A stretch of DNA of 64,000 nt from Sipunculus nudus (GCA_026874595.1 CM049320.1:17744988-17808987); one strand, 5' to 3'. Counted from the first letter of the stretch, positions 45,955 through 57,642 are shown. Notes: generated by a model not told the origin, from the letters alone. Numbers and translations: made by a program.

Positions 45955-46236
45955 ATCGCGTTCCCTCGCGATCTTTTCGCGTTCCCTCGCGATCTTTTCG
46001 TGTTCCCTCGCGATCTTTTCGCGTTCCCTCGCGATAATATCGCGTTCCCTCGCGATCTTTTCGCGTTCCCTCGTGAAAATATCGCGTTCCCTCGCGAAAA
46101 TATCGCGTTCCCTCGCGATCTTTTCGCGTTCCCTCGCGATCTTTTTGCGTTCCCTCGCGATCTTTTCGCGTTCCCTCGCGATAATATCGCGTTCCCTCGC
46201 GATCTTTTCGCGTTCCCTCGCGATCTGTTCGGCTAG
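45955..46236 (-). repeat. 21-bp minisatellite, left arm
   Basis: About 13 units of 'cgcgttccctcgcgatcttt' plus one base; the variable part alternates between 'gatcttttc', 'gataatat' and 'gaaaatat'. Since 21 is a multiple of three and the unit has no stop, every frame stays open on both strands (repeated REREKIA, REGTRKD, PRDLFAF and similar). These ORFs are not called as genes. Confidence 0.95.
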
Positions 46237-46399
46237 GCTGGTTCTCTGCTCCTCTATATCGGGCATACATGCAAATAAATGGACGCGGGAACCAGTACAA
46301 CAGTTTACTTTACCTCGTTCCTTGTGTCTTTAACACCACTACACTCCAATAAGATATACGCTCGATGTCAGGTCAACACAACGATGCTTGTATTAGATA

Positions 46400-46645
46400 A
46401 GATTTGTAAAATGAATAAATATGCAGATGACACAGTGACCTTAGGACTCATTTCTGATGACAATAAATTGCCTTATAGACAAGAGATATTATATCTGACT
46501 AAATGTTGTCAATCATAACCTTCTTTTAAATGATGAAAAAAACAAAGGAAGTTTTATTCGATTTTAGGAAAGGGTGTAATGTAGTAATTAAAGTGTGTAT
46601 CAACAATGTTGGGTTAAGATTGTTAATAATTATAAGTACCTCTCA
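46400..46645 (+). pseudogene. LINE RT fragment inside the foldback element, copy 1
   Basis: NKYADDTVTLGLISDDNKLP contains the RT catalytic Y-A-D-D at 46420-46431. It is followed by YRQEILYLTKCCQS and, after shifts, NLLLNDEKNK and NNYKYLSNGLIT. The order fits the RT palm and thumb of a non-LTR element. Both ends are missing. An identical piece lies at about 51253-51498. Confidence 0.75.
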
Positions 46646-46937
46646 AATGGTCTGATAACACACACACACACACACATATATATATATCATATATATGGCA
46701 TAAATGTTTTCATTAATATTTTATATCTTTTTCTTTTACCTGACATGAAATTAATATTAGGCCAGATTCTATTAAATACCAAAAAAACTGGACATCTTGG
46801 AAATTTGATACTTCCACTGTCAAAACTATATGTATATATATATCAAGAAATTTCAGAATTTAGGCTGGGGGGGGGGGGGGTCAAACTTGGTATGATTAAA
46901 ATTAAAGTTCTTAAATTGCGCATTTATGTTTTTGTTT

Positions 46938-46978
<41 letters not shown>

Positions 46979-47675
46979 GTCGCGCGCCATCTTCCGATCT
47001 TAAGAAGGACCAGTCCAGTATGCGATCATGATCTGCCGATGCATTCCTACAGCTTTGAATTAAAAAAAGAAAAGAAAAGATTAAATAAATATGAGTTAAT
47101 CATCTGCGAGTATTATAATTTGTATATTTTATGGTATTATGTGTTGAAAGTAGCTGGTGGGTAGAAAGGCATATACCTGCAAAGGTTCTATACCTTGTAC
47201 AATGATTTTTATTATTATTTTTTAAATAGATTTAAATAAATTTAAATACGTGTATATTTTTTGTATTTTTTGTCTTATTTTATAAATAACAGATGTGTAT
47301 AAAATAATACCAATATCAGTAAATGAACATAGGGAGATGGACATGTGCAAAGTTGATATTGTTGATTGGTAATTTGGCCTGACCCATCTTAAAATGGGTC
47401 TGAACCAATAATAAATGAATAAAAAAATGAATAAATGGGGAACAGATAACATATATATAACAGAAACATGGCAAAAAGTCTAAACTCTCTTATTCAAGTA
47501 TCGCTTTGTTAACCTGACATCGAGTGTCTATCTAAGAGGTGGAGCATGGTGGTGTTAAAGACACAGAACGAGACACAGATAACTGTTGTTCTGGTTCCTG
47601 CGTCCACTTTTTTGTATGCTAGATGTTGCATGCTGGATATAGGGGAGCAGGGAACCAGCCTAGTGATCATTTGTA
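46646..47675. other. Centre and inner right arm of the foldback element
   Basis: AT-rich, with CA and TA microsatellites (46658-46690, 46940-46974) and a G14 run at 46867-46880. The 189-residue frame at 46595-47164 is built from these repeats and has no recognisable content. 47530-47670 is the inner part of the right arm. Confidence 0.7.
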
Positions 47676-47950
47676 TGATCGCGAGGGAACGCGAAAAGAT
47701 CGCGAGGGAACGCGATATTATCGCAAGGGAACGCGAAAAAGATCGCGAGGGAACGCGAAAAGATCGCGAGGGGAACGCGAAAAGATCGCGAGGGAACGCG
47801 AAATTATCGCGAGGGAACGCGAAAAGATCGCGAGGGAACGCGAAAAGATCGCGAGGGAACGCGAAATTATCGCGAGGGAACGCGAAAAGATCGCGAGGGA
47901 ACGCAAAAGGATCGGGAGGGAACGCGAAAAGATCGCGAGGGAACGCGATA
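47676..47950 (+). repeat. 21-bp minisatellite, right arm, copy 1
   Basis: About 13 units of 'gatcgcgagggaacgcgaaa' plus one base, the inverted counterpart of 45955-46236. One unit has an extra G near 47770 compared with the second copy. Confidence 0.95.
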
Positions 47951-48245
47951 TTTACCTAGAAAAAATATATCACGTATGTCACCTTAGGGGCTCCATAAAA
48001 ATGTTATATCTTTTATGGAGTCTATTAAGAATTCATAACAACCGCTGAATGTATTCTAATAGAAATGGTTAGACAGAGAAGCAACCTAATTGAAGTAGAA
48101 AACAGAATAAAATGAACTCATGAAATCTAGATTTCCAAAGAGTAAATCAGGTAATCAGATAGTAGTGAAAATTGAGTAAAACTGCATTGACTAACGGGTT
48201 TTAGCATTGTATTTACATTGTGCTAAGAACACCTTCTATCAACCC

Positions 48246-48768
48246 TTAAAGGGACGTATCAGGAGCATTATTATGCCTATTCTTTCACACTTTCAGTTGA
48301 GCTTTACTTTATACTAAACTTTTCCAGCAAACCCATCTAACACACTGTCTCAGTACCTCCCTTTGCGCTGTTTAACACCTTGTTATGGTTGTGCGTGTTT
48401 GTAAACACAGTTCATGTGGGTCTGTTTACAATAGCAAGGCCGCGTGGACGGAGGTCCGATTTTGCGCATACGCGACAGATAACATGCGATGTTTCAGCCA
48501 GCGGGAACATGTATTACAGTTTTGGGGCCAAGTCAGTCAGACCATCTCCTGATTGACATATACTTTGGCCCAGACGGTGCACGAAGTCCCGTGCGCTATG
48601 TTGACAACTGGGATCGCCCCGGTCCACTGTTTTTAACACTCGTGTACAGGAGTAAGCCATCGGTTTCAGTGCAAAATTTTGAGAGGTACCAAGTTATTTC
48701 AAAGAGAAGACGCTTTTTTTCATTCATGTTAATTCAACATGCTTTATAGGTGATTTGGCCCTTTAAAT
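48246..48768. mobile_element. Possible small MITE-like repeat, copy 1
   Basis: The ends 'cttaaaggg' and 'ccctttaaa' are a short inverted pair, and the interior phrase 'gtttgtaaacacag' also occurs in the MITE at 39238-39711. The ends resemble that element but the inverted repeat is much shorter. Repeated at about 53101-53624 with the tandem duplication. Confidence 0.4.
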
Positions 48769-49397
48769 TTGATGCAGTTACAGCCTATGTAAAATTTTCA
48801 AAATGATAAGATCACTCAATTACGTCTACATATACCGTAGACCTTTATATATCCCAGTAAACACATCAACATGGTCAGCTTAAGTGTTGGAATTTTAATG
48901 TTAGATTTTTATTCAGTGCTAAAAATTTAAGTTCTCAGTTGTTTGGAATATTGCAGTTTATAATTTCTAATTTTTATTGCGCCGTTCACTTTGATGGAAC
49001 TAAATCACCTTAAATGAATGGAAAATCTGCAGGAAGATTAATTTGTGCTTCAGTAGAAAATTCGCACAATAGAAACCTAATATGTGTATTGACTTTTCAG
49101 AGATTCATTACACCCACTGTAATATGTTGCCATCATCAGGGTAGTCATAGCAGCTATTTCTATTCCTCAGGCTATTACTTTGTGCAATACTGTACAATGA
49201 TTTTTTAATCACCTTCGAAAACTTAAAATAACTAATCATATCTTACGCCATATATGAAAGATAAGAAAAATAAAATCTAACGTACAAATGTACATATATT
49301 CTGGTTTTATCATTCATTACGTTAATGTATTGTATTTGATTATGCTGGCAAAGACAAAATAACTACCATTATCAAATCTAGTAAATTTTATATTCAG

Positions 49398-49550
49398 AGT
49401 TATGATATGACTGGGCAAGTAAAGGGACGAGCGTTGTTCATCAATGTTGGATCGGGACGTCACGGTAGTGAGGTTGACAAACTCACCATGGAAAGCCTTT
49501 TCACAGATCTTGGATACGATATACAAAATTTGAAAGACCCATGCCGGAAC
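49398..49550 (+). CDS. Caspase exon A (start of p20), copy 1
   Basis: Acceptor tttatattcag, donor AAC|GTAAGC at 49551, 153 bp, phase 0 at both ends. It encodes SYDMTGQVKGRALFINVGSG, RHGSEVDKLTMESLFTDLGY and DIQNLKDPCRN. This is the opening of a caspase large subunit (G-x-A-L-x-I-N, then R-x-G-S-E-V-D, then L-x-x-L-F-x-x-L-G-Y). The Arg of RHGSEVD corresponds to the substrate-pocket Arg of caspases. As exon A starts after an acceptor, upstream exons must exist; the NHR tail exon is one phase-compatible candidate. Confidence 0.85.
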
Positions 49551-50083
49551 GTAAGCCAGAATTTGTAAACAGATTGTGTTTCATGACACACACTGTTAAA
49601 ACATAGTTCCGTTTTTGCATGTAAAATGCTGTATGCAAATAATTGTTGGTGATTGGAAAATGGGTTTTACAGCCTTAAATATCTAGGGAAGGATATTGTT
49701 TCTACGACTCCAATCCTTATGGCGTTAACTTAATCCCTTCCAGTACTAAATGATATGTTGAAAATAGCTTTCAGAAAGCAATAATAATAAATTAGAAATA
49801 GTCGGATACCACACCCTCAGCCAGGATCCTAAACAAACGTTTCGGTTTACACTGCATGGTCCGTTATATGGACGAAGAAACGTGAAGAGTTTATATTTTT
49901 TTGCAAAATCATTTAACCTTCAGAGCTTCTCTTAGCAACATAAATCATTGCATTCAAAGCTAGGTTTGTTCAGTTCCTAAACTAATTATTTAAAACAAAA
50001 CAATCTGTATTTAAGTATGTATTTGCTATATCATAGTCGCAAACATCGGGGGAAACTTTCTTTTCTTTTTCTTTTTTTTTCAG

Positions 50084-50321
50084 GTTATGGACAATGAGTT
50101 GGAATAATTTGCCACGGATGATAAAAATATTTCAATAAAGAGTGTTTTTGTTGTGCTGATGGCCCACGGTGGCAGGGATGCTAGGCAAAACCTCTACGTA
50201 AAGCTTGCCGATGACAGCCGATATTTCTTTCAAAGCGCTTTCATGGATATATTCAGCAACGAAAATGCTCCGCATTTGATAGACAAACCCAAAGTGTTTA
50301 TTATACAATCTTGTATGGGAG
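50084..50321 (+). pseudogene. Caspase exon B (p20 with catalytic His and Cys), copy 1, with TAA
   Basis: Acceptor ctttttttttcag, donor GGGAG|GTTTGT, 238 bp. SVFVVLMAHGG carries the catalytic His (CAC at 50165), and KPKVFIIQSCMGG carries the catalytic Cys (TGT at 50312). The eighth codon is TAA (50105-50107), where the minus-strand paralogue has CAA (Gln) in the same context. The stop lies upstream of both catalytic residues, so this reading frame cannot make an active caspase unless the stop is bypassed. The rest of the exon is well conserved. Confidence 0.85.
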
Positions 50322-50530
50322 GTTTGTAAAATTTCTTCGCATTTTAAAATTAAATGTTCGTTATCTATATATTAATCTCATAGTGAAACTGAAATTTAAC
50401 GGAAAAATATAGTTCTAAAAGGATTACATCTTTGTGTGCGCAGTTTACGTATAAACGACTGATAAGTGTATATGTGATATCCATATAGTTTATTGAACTG
50501 TGATAAATGCTTAAATAATTTGCACTGCAG

Positions 50531-50674
50531 GCCTGATCGATATAGGCACTCTGGACAAAAATTTTGGAAAACCCCCACCAAGAAGACAATCCGATTCTAT
50601 GAAGAAGGAATTTTCATCAGGCCGGTTGCTTCCGACAAATTCGGACTGTTTGTTTGCGTTCGCTACCATGCCTG
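50531..50674 (+). CDS. Caspase exon C (linker and start of p10), copy 1
   Basis: Acceptor ttgcactgcag, donor CCTG|GTACGT, 144 bp, joining exon B in phase (GG-C). After a variable Ser/Lys/Pro-rich linker it reads TNSDCLFAFATMP, matching the S-D-x-L-x-x-Y-A-T-x-P-G block at the start of the small subunit. In copy 1 no p10 exon follows before the second copy starts. Confidence 0.85.
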
Positions 50675-51134
50675 GTACGTAATAACTGCGCTGCAGGACT
50701 CTTCTTGATTTAATGTTGCTTCCAGCAAATTATCAGTTCCTATGTATTTCACGCAGTCCCTGATAGGATAACACTACTATAACCTCTTCGCAAAAATATG
50801 GGAAATTTCTCAGAATTTACGGGAAAATATTTAACATAATCTCCTTTATGTCGCAATTGGCATCGTTGCCGACAGCTTAAGACTAAAACAGGAATTTCAG
50901 AGGAGTTAGAGAAGTTGCGTGACAGAGTCCAGTGGTAGCACAGACATATATATATATTTTTCTGCTCAAACCCTGCTGAAACCATCGACACACAGAGACT
51001 GCGCTTTATGGTGAACACACCTTAAATTCCCTATTCCAAAAGCAAATATTGTCGTGTAAGAGCTGGCCATTGTTTTTAATTTCTAAAGTTGTCAGCTTTT
51101 TATGAAATAAACTTTGGGCACTTCAGTAATATAG

Positions 51135-51790
51135 GACGCGGGAACCAGTACAACAGTTTACTTTACCTCGTTCCTTGTGTCTTTAACACCACTACACTCC
51201 AATAAGATATACGCTCGATGTCAGGTCAACACAACGATGCTTGTATTAGATAAGATTTGTAAAATGAATAAATATGCAGATGACACAGTGACCTTAGGAC
51301 TCATTTCTGATGACAATAAATTGCCTTATAGACAAGAGATATTATATCTGACTAAATGTTGTCAATCATAACCTTCTTTTAAATGATGAAAAAAACAAAG
51401 GAAGTTTTATTCGATTTTAGGAAAGGGTGTAATGTAGTAATTAAAGTGTGTATCAACAATGTTGGGTTAAGATTGTTAATAATTATAAGTACCTCTCAAA
51501 TGGTCTGATAACACACACACACACACACATATATATATATCATATATATGGCATAAATGTTTTCATTAATATTTTATATCTTTTTCTTTTACCTGACATG
51601 AAATTAATATTAGGCCAGATTCTATTAAATACCAAAAAAACTGGACATCTTGGAAATTTGATACTTCCACTGTCAAAACTATATGTATATATATATCAAG
51701 AAATTTCAGAATTTAGGCTGGGGGGGGGGGGGGTCAAACTTGGTATGATTAAAATTAAAGTTCTTAAATTGCGCATTTATGTTTTTGTTT

Positions 51791-51835
<45 letters not shown>

Positions 51836-52855
51836 GTCGCGCGCCATCTTCCGATCTTAAGAAGGACCAGTCCAGTATGCGATCATGATCTGCCGATGCA
51901 TTCCTACAGCTTTGAATTAAAAAAAGAAAAGAAAAGATTAAATAAATATGAGTTAATCATCTGCGAGTATTATAATTTGTATATTTTATGGTATTATGTG
52001 TTGAAAGTAGCTGGTGGGTAGAAAGGCATATACCTGCAAAGGTTCTATACCTTGTACAATGATTTTTATTATTATTTTTTAAATAGATTTAAATAAATTT
52101 AAATACGTGTATATTTTTTGTATTTTTTGTCTTATTTTATAAATAACAGATGTGTATAAAATAATACCAATATCAGTAAATGAACATAGGGAGATGGACA
52201 TGTGCAAAGTTGATATTGTTGATTGGTAATTTGGCCTGACCCATCTTAAAATGGGTCTGAACCAATAATAAATGAATAAAAAAATGAATAAATGGGGAAC
52301 AGATAACATATATATAACAGAAACATGGCAAAAAGTCTAAACTCTCTTATTCAAGTATCGCTTTGTTAACCTGACATCGAGTGTCTATCTAAGAGGTGGA
52401 GCATGGTGGTGTTAAAGACACAGAACGAGACACAGATAACTGTTGTTCTGGTTCCTGCGTCCACTTTTTTGTATGCTAGATGTTGCATGCTGGATATAGG
52501 GGAGCAGGGAACCAGCCTAGTGATCATTTGTATGATCGCGAGGGAACGCGAAAAGATCGCGAGGGAACGCGATATTATCGCAAGGGAACGCGAAAAAGAT
52601 CGCGAGGGAACGCGAAAAGATCGCGAGGGAACGCGAAAAGATCGCGAGGGAACGCGAAATTATCGCGAGGGAACGCGAAAAGATCGCGAGGGAACGCGAA
52701 AAGATCGCGAGGGAACGCGAAATTATCGCGAGGGAACGCGAAAAGATCGCGAGGGAACGCAAAAGGATCGGGAGGGAACGCGAAAAGATCGCGAGGGAAC
52801 GCGATATTTACCTAGAAAAAATATATCACGTATGTCACCTTAGGGGCTCCATAAA
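51135..52855. mobile_element. Foldback element, truncated second copy
   Basis: It contains the inner left arm, the LINE RT fragment (about 51253-51498), a G14 run at 51720-51733, microsatellites, the right-arm minisatellite (52533-52805) and the outer right end. The outer left arm and its minisatellite are absent, as expected from the duplication junction. Confidence 0.85.
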
Positions 52856-54253
52856 AATGTTATATCTTTTATGGAGTCTATTAAGAATTCATAACAACCG
52901 CTGAATGTATTCTAATAGAAATGGTTAGACAGAGAAGCAACCTAATTGAAGTAGAAAACAGAATAAAATGAACTCATGAAATCTAGATTTCCAAAGAGTA
53001 AATCAGGTAATCAGATAGTAGTGAAAATTGAGTAAAACTGCATTGACTAACGGGTTTTAGCATTGTATTTACATTGTGCTAAGAACACCTTCTATCAACC
53101 CTTAAAGGGACGTATCAGGAGCATTATTATGCCTATTCTTTCACACTTTCAGTTGAGCTTTACTTTATACTAAACTTTTCCAGCAAACCCATCTAACACA
53201 CTGTCTCAGTACCTCCCTTTGCGCTGTTTAACACCTTGTTATGGTTGTGCGTGTTTGTAAACACAGTTCATGTGGGTCTGTTTACAATAGCAAGGCCGCG
53301 TGGACGGAGGTCCGATTTTGCGCATACGCGACAGATAACATGCGATGTTTCAGCCAGCGGGAACATGTATTACAGTTTTGGGGCCAAGTCAGTCAGACCA
53401 TCTCCTGATTGACATATACTTTGGCCCAGACGGTGCACGAAGTCCCGTGCGCTATGTTGACAACTGGGATCGCCCCGGTCCACTGTTTTTAACACTCGTG
53501 TACAGGAGTAAGCCATCGGTTTCAGTGCAAAATTTTGAGAGGTACCAAGTTATTTCAAAGAGAAGACGCTTTTTTTCATTCATGTTAATTCAACATGCTT
53601 TATAGGTGATTTGGCCCTTTAAATTTGATGCAGTTACAGCCTATGTAAAATTTTCAAAATGATAAGATCACTCAATTACGTCTACATATACCGTAGACCT
53701 TTATATATCCCAGTAAACACATCAACATGGTCAGCTTAAGTGTTGGAATTTTAATGTTAGATTTTTATTCAGTGCTAAAAATTTAAGTTCTCAGTTGTTT
53801 GGAATATTGCAGTTTATAATTTCTAATTTTTATTGCGCCGTTCACTTTGATGGAACTAAATCACCTTAAATGAATGGAAAATCTGCAGGAAGATTAATTT
53901 GTGCTTCAGTAGAAAATTCGCACAATAGAAACCTAATATGTGTATTGACTTTTCAGAGATTCATTACACCCACTGTAATATGTTGCCATCATCAGGGTAG
54001 TCATAGCAGCTATTTCTATTCCTCAGGCTATTACTTTGTGCAATACTGTACAATGATTTTTTAATCACCTTCGAAAACTTAAAATAACTAATCATATCTT
54101 ACGCCATATATGAAAGATAAGAAAAATAAAATCTAACGTACAAATGTACATATATTCTGGTTTTATCATTCATTACGTTAATGTATTGTATTTGATTATG
54201 CTGGCAAAGACAAAATAACTACCATTATCAAATCTAGTAAATTTTATATTCAG

Positions 54254-54406
54254 AGTTATGATATGACTGGGCAAGTAAAGGGACGAGCGTTGTTCATCAA
54301 TGTTGGATCGGGACGTCACGGTAGTGAGGTTGACAAACTCACCATGGAAAGCCTTTTCACAGATCTTGGATACGATATACAAAATTTGAAAGACCCATGC
54401 CGGAAC
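54254..54406 (+). CDS. Caspase exon A, copy 2
   Basis: Same 153 bp as 49398-49550, with the same splice sites and identical translation. Together with exons B2, C2, D and E it gives a full caspase layout of 259 codons including the stop, the usual size of a catalytic domain. Confidence 0.85.
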
Positions 54407-54939
54407 GTAAGCCAGAATTTGTAAACAGATTGTGTTTCATGACACACACTGTTAAAACATAGTTCCGTTTATGCATGTAAAATGCTGTATGCAAATAATT
54501 GTTGGTGATTGGAAAATGGGTTTTACAGCCTTAAATATCTAGGGAAGGATATTGTTTCTACGACTCCAATCCTTATGGCGTTAACTTAATCCCTTCCAGT
54601 ACTAAATGATATGTTGAAAATAGCTTTCAGAAAGCAATAATAATAAATTAGAAATAGTCGGATACCACACCCTCAGCCAGGATCCTAAACAAACGTTTCG
54701 GTTTACACTGCATGGTCCGTTATATGGACGAAGAAACGTGAAGAGTTTATATTTTTTTGCAAAATCATTTAACCTTCAGAGCTTCTCTTAGCAACATAAA
54801 TCATTGCATTCAAAGCTAGGTTTTTTCAGTTCCTAAACTAATTATTTAAAACAAAACAATCTGTATTTAAGTATGTATTTGCTATATCATAGTCGCAAAC
54901 ATCGGGGGAAACTTTCTTTTCTTTTTCTTTTTTTTTCAG

Positions 54940-55177
54940 GTTATGGACAATGAGTTGGAATAATTTGCCACGGATGATAAAAATATTTCAATAAAGAGTG
55001 TTTTTGTTGTGCTGATGGCCCACGGTGGCAGGGATGCTAGGCAAAACCTCTACGTAAAGCTTGCCGATGACAGCCGATATTTCTTTCAAAGCGCTTTCAT
55101 GGATATATTCAGCAACGAAAATGCTCCGCATTTGATAGACAAACCCAAAGTGTTTATTATACAATCTTGTATGGGAG
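54940..55177 (+). pseudogene. Caspase exon B, copy 2, with the same TAA
   Basis: Same as 50084-50321. TAA lies at 54961-54963, catalytic His CAC at 55021 and catalytic Cys TGT at 55168. Since both copies share the stop, it predates the duplication, or the two copies reflect one allele assembled twice. Confidence 0.85.
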
Positions 55178-55386
55178 GTTTGTAAAATTTCTTCGCATTT
55201 TAAAATTAAATGTTCGTTATCTATATATTAATCTCATAGTGAAACTGAAATTTAACGGAAAAATATAGTTCTAAAAGGATTACATCTTTGTGTGCGCAGT
55301 TTACGTATAAACGACTGATAAGTGTATATGTGATATCCATATAGTTTATTGAACTGTGATAAATGCTTAAATAATTTGCACTGCAG

Positions 55387-55530
55387 GCCTGATCGATATA
55401 GGCACTCTGGACAAAAATTTTGGAAAACCCCCACCAAGAAGACAATCCGATTCTATGAAGAAGGAATTTTCATCAGGCCGGTTGCTTCCGACAAACTCGG
55501 ACTGTTTGTTTGCGTTCGCTACCATGCCTG
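55387..55530 (+). CDS. Caspase exon C, copy 2
   Basis: Same as 50531-50674 except one substitution (aactcg in place of aattcg, Asn-Ser codon pair unchanged in class). This copy is the one followed by the remaining p10 exons. Confidence 0.85.
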
Positions 55531-55990
55531 GTACGTAATAACTGCGCTGCAGGACTCTTCTTGATTTAATGTTGCTTCCAGCAAATTATCAGTTCCTATG
55601 TATTTCACGCAGTCCCTGATAGGATAACACTACTATAACCTCTTCGCAAAAATATGGGAAATTTCTCAGAATTTACGGGAAAATATTTAACATAATCTCC
55701 TTTATGTCGCAATTGGCATCGTTGCCGACAGCTTAAGACTAAAACAGGAATTTCAGAGGAGTTAGAGAAGTTGCGTGACAGAGTCCAGTGGTAGCACAGA
55801 CATATATATATATTTTTCTGCTCAAACCCTGCTGAAACCATCGACACACAGAGACTGCGCTTTATGGTGAACACACCTTAAATTCCCTATTCCAAAAGCA
55901 AATATTGTCGTGTAAGAGCTGGCCATTGTTTTTAATTTCTAAAGTTGTCAGCTTTTTATGAAATAAACTTTGGGCACTTCAGTAATATAG

Positions 55991-57642
55991 ATTTGGATTT
56001 AAATGAATTTATCTGCTCTACACATATATGTTGATCAGTAGATTTCTCACATCTTTCACACACTATAAATGAAGGTCACGTCAGTTTCCATTCCATTTGT
56101 TTATGAAACAAAGTTACCTACATGATTAAAACACGTTTAGTTTTAAGGTTTGTGAAGACTTTACCTGCGCAATAGTATTAAGAGACCGACACTCGGCATA
56201 TTAACCCGATCATATTAGACTAAAAATCAGATATACAACTTCTCCTGCGGCGAATCTTACTCACAACCGTACGACTCTGCTGTTCAGGGATTGAGGATAC
56301 AAAACTTGTTTCCCCGCAATGTACTGGTACTTCTATATATACATATATCAAAGGCGAAGGTATACATGTAGTATACTTTATATACAAGTCATTAAAATAT
56401 GTTGAATTAAGATATTATACCAATTATACGCTCATGAATGTTTTATGATAAGGACCTATGGGAAAAAATGTATTATTCGGTAAGTTTGCGTATATGCAAT
56501 ATAAACGGATGGCTTTTGTTGAAATGTGACACCTTTTGATTATAAGGTATTGGTAATTAACTAAAAAAATGTGTATTCTATGGAATGGATGGCTCCGTCA
56601 TGTGGGGGGGGGGGGGGTGGTCCCTATTGTGGGATGCTCCACAAACTGTGTTTGCATTCACCTATTATCCGGCCAATATTCCTAGGTTCATACGAGCATA
56701 CGTGTTTCTACATTTGTGGGTATTCCTTGGTTTAGTTGCTGAATCCGGATCATGTGCTGGATTCACAACAAAATCTTCATAAACCAAGTCCCGAAATGTC
56801 ATGAAAATTTCATGACATTCCGTTCATGATTGTACGAGTTATGCATTGAATAACATACATAACACACAAACACACACACACGAACGGGGATGAACGCATA
56901 CCCTCCTTGCTTGCAGGCAACAAATAGTAGAAAGGCCGTCGGACGGAAGGATGGTATTCGTCGACACTGAATAATTTTTTTAATTGGCCATTTTTAACTA
57001 TCAGGATATGCTTTAGTGGATATCAGTTCGGATATGAATTTGTGCTAAACACGTTTTATTTAAACGGATGGGACAAATATCCCTACAAATGTCTTTTTAA
57101 CTTGTTTTACCGGATTCCAAATGTAAAAGTGTTTATAATGGAAATGATATTTGTATTGTATAATGGTAACTGAAATGGTGTGTGATCACAGATATCAGTT
57201 TGTTAATATGACCAGCTCTTGAATAATATTTTATACATTTTATATGGTTTAGTGTGGTGATCACACCGCCGAAAACTAGTACTTAGGTCTCGGGTATGTG
57301 GCACTGTTATCAGGCCTGGGATAAATGTAAACTATATTTGCCTTTGTAACTCTCCCATTTGAGTTCAAATGTAGAGGTACAAGAAAACATTTGATTTTCA
57401 AATTCATATGCAATGTTTAAGTGAATCATGTTCAGAATAATTTTCTATTTTTTTAGCACTCATTTATTCATTATAGATTTCAAGTACAAACGTATTTGTA
57501 AGTGCATTTGCACCTGATAATCTGTATTTTACATTGGAAAATATTTAATGGCACCTGCATTTGCTTTTGATTTTTCAAATATATTAAAACAAAAAATGCA
57601 CAAATCCACAATTGAATCAAGTCAAGAATTTTATATTTGTAG
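55991..57642. other. Intron between caspase exons C and D
   Basis: Unique sequence after the duplication. It holds a G12-13 run near 56604-56616 and a CA run near 56866-56880, with no coding block recognised. Confidence 0.6.

Larger units (their letters stand above)
45903..47998. mobile_element. Foldback-like element with long minisatellite-bearing TIRs
   Basis: The outer ends are inverted: 'atggagcccctaaagtgaca' at 45908 and its reverse complement form at about 47974-47995. Moving inwards, both arms carry a 21-bp minisatellite in opposite orientation (45955-46236 and 47676-47950). Then come matching inner parts ('ggctggttctctgctcctct' versus the reverse of 47644-47662, and 'ggacgcgggaacca' versus 'tggttcctgcgtcc'). 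Arms are about 440-460 bp. The centre holds a LINE RT fragment and AT-rich sequence. Long, repeat-filled TIRs are the hallmark of foldback elements such as Drosophila FB. No transposase is encoded. Confidence 0.85.
46282..51134 (+). repeat. Tandem duplication, copy 1 (4.85 kb)
   Basis: Nearly identical to 51135-55990. Differences seen by eye are a handful of substitutions (for example t/a near 49614, g/t near 49967, t/c near 50641), microsatellite length changes and a one-base change in the 21-bp minisatellite. The unit starts inside the left arm of the foldback element and ends in unique sequence (atatag). It contains most of the foldback element and caspase exons A, B and C. Confidence 0.95.
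51135..55990 (+). repeat. Tandem duplication, copy 2 (4.86 kb)
   Basis: Directly abuts copy 1 (46282-51134) in the same orientation. Because the unit starts within the foldback arm, copy 2 lacks the left minisatellite. It ends at 'atatag' followed by unique 'atttggattt'. Confidence 0.95.

Noticed and set aside
45880-46333. ORFs rich in REREKIA or SRSLAIF on both strands
   Set aside because: Produced by the 21-bp minisatellite, which is open in every frame.
46595-47164. 189-residue ORF in the foldback centre
   Set aside because: Built from TA, CA and G-run simple sequence; it has no domain and is the same in both copies.
48489-48749. 86-residue ORF, identical in the second copy at 53345-53605
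   Set aside because: It lies inside a repeat-like block with inverted ends and has no recognisable domain or splice signals.
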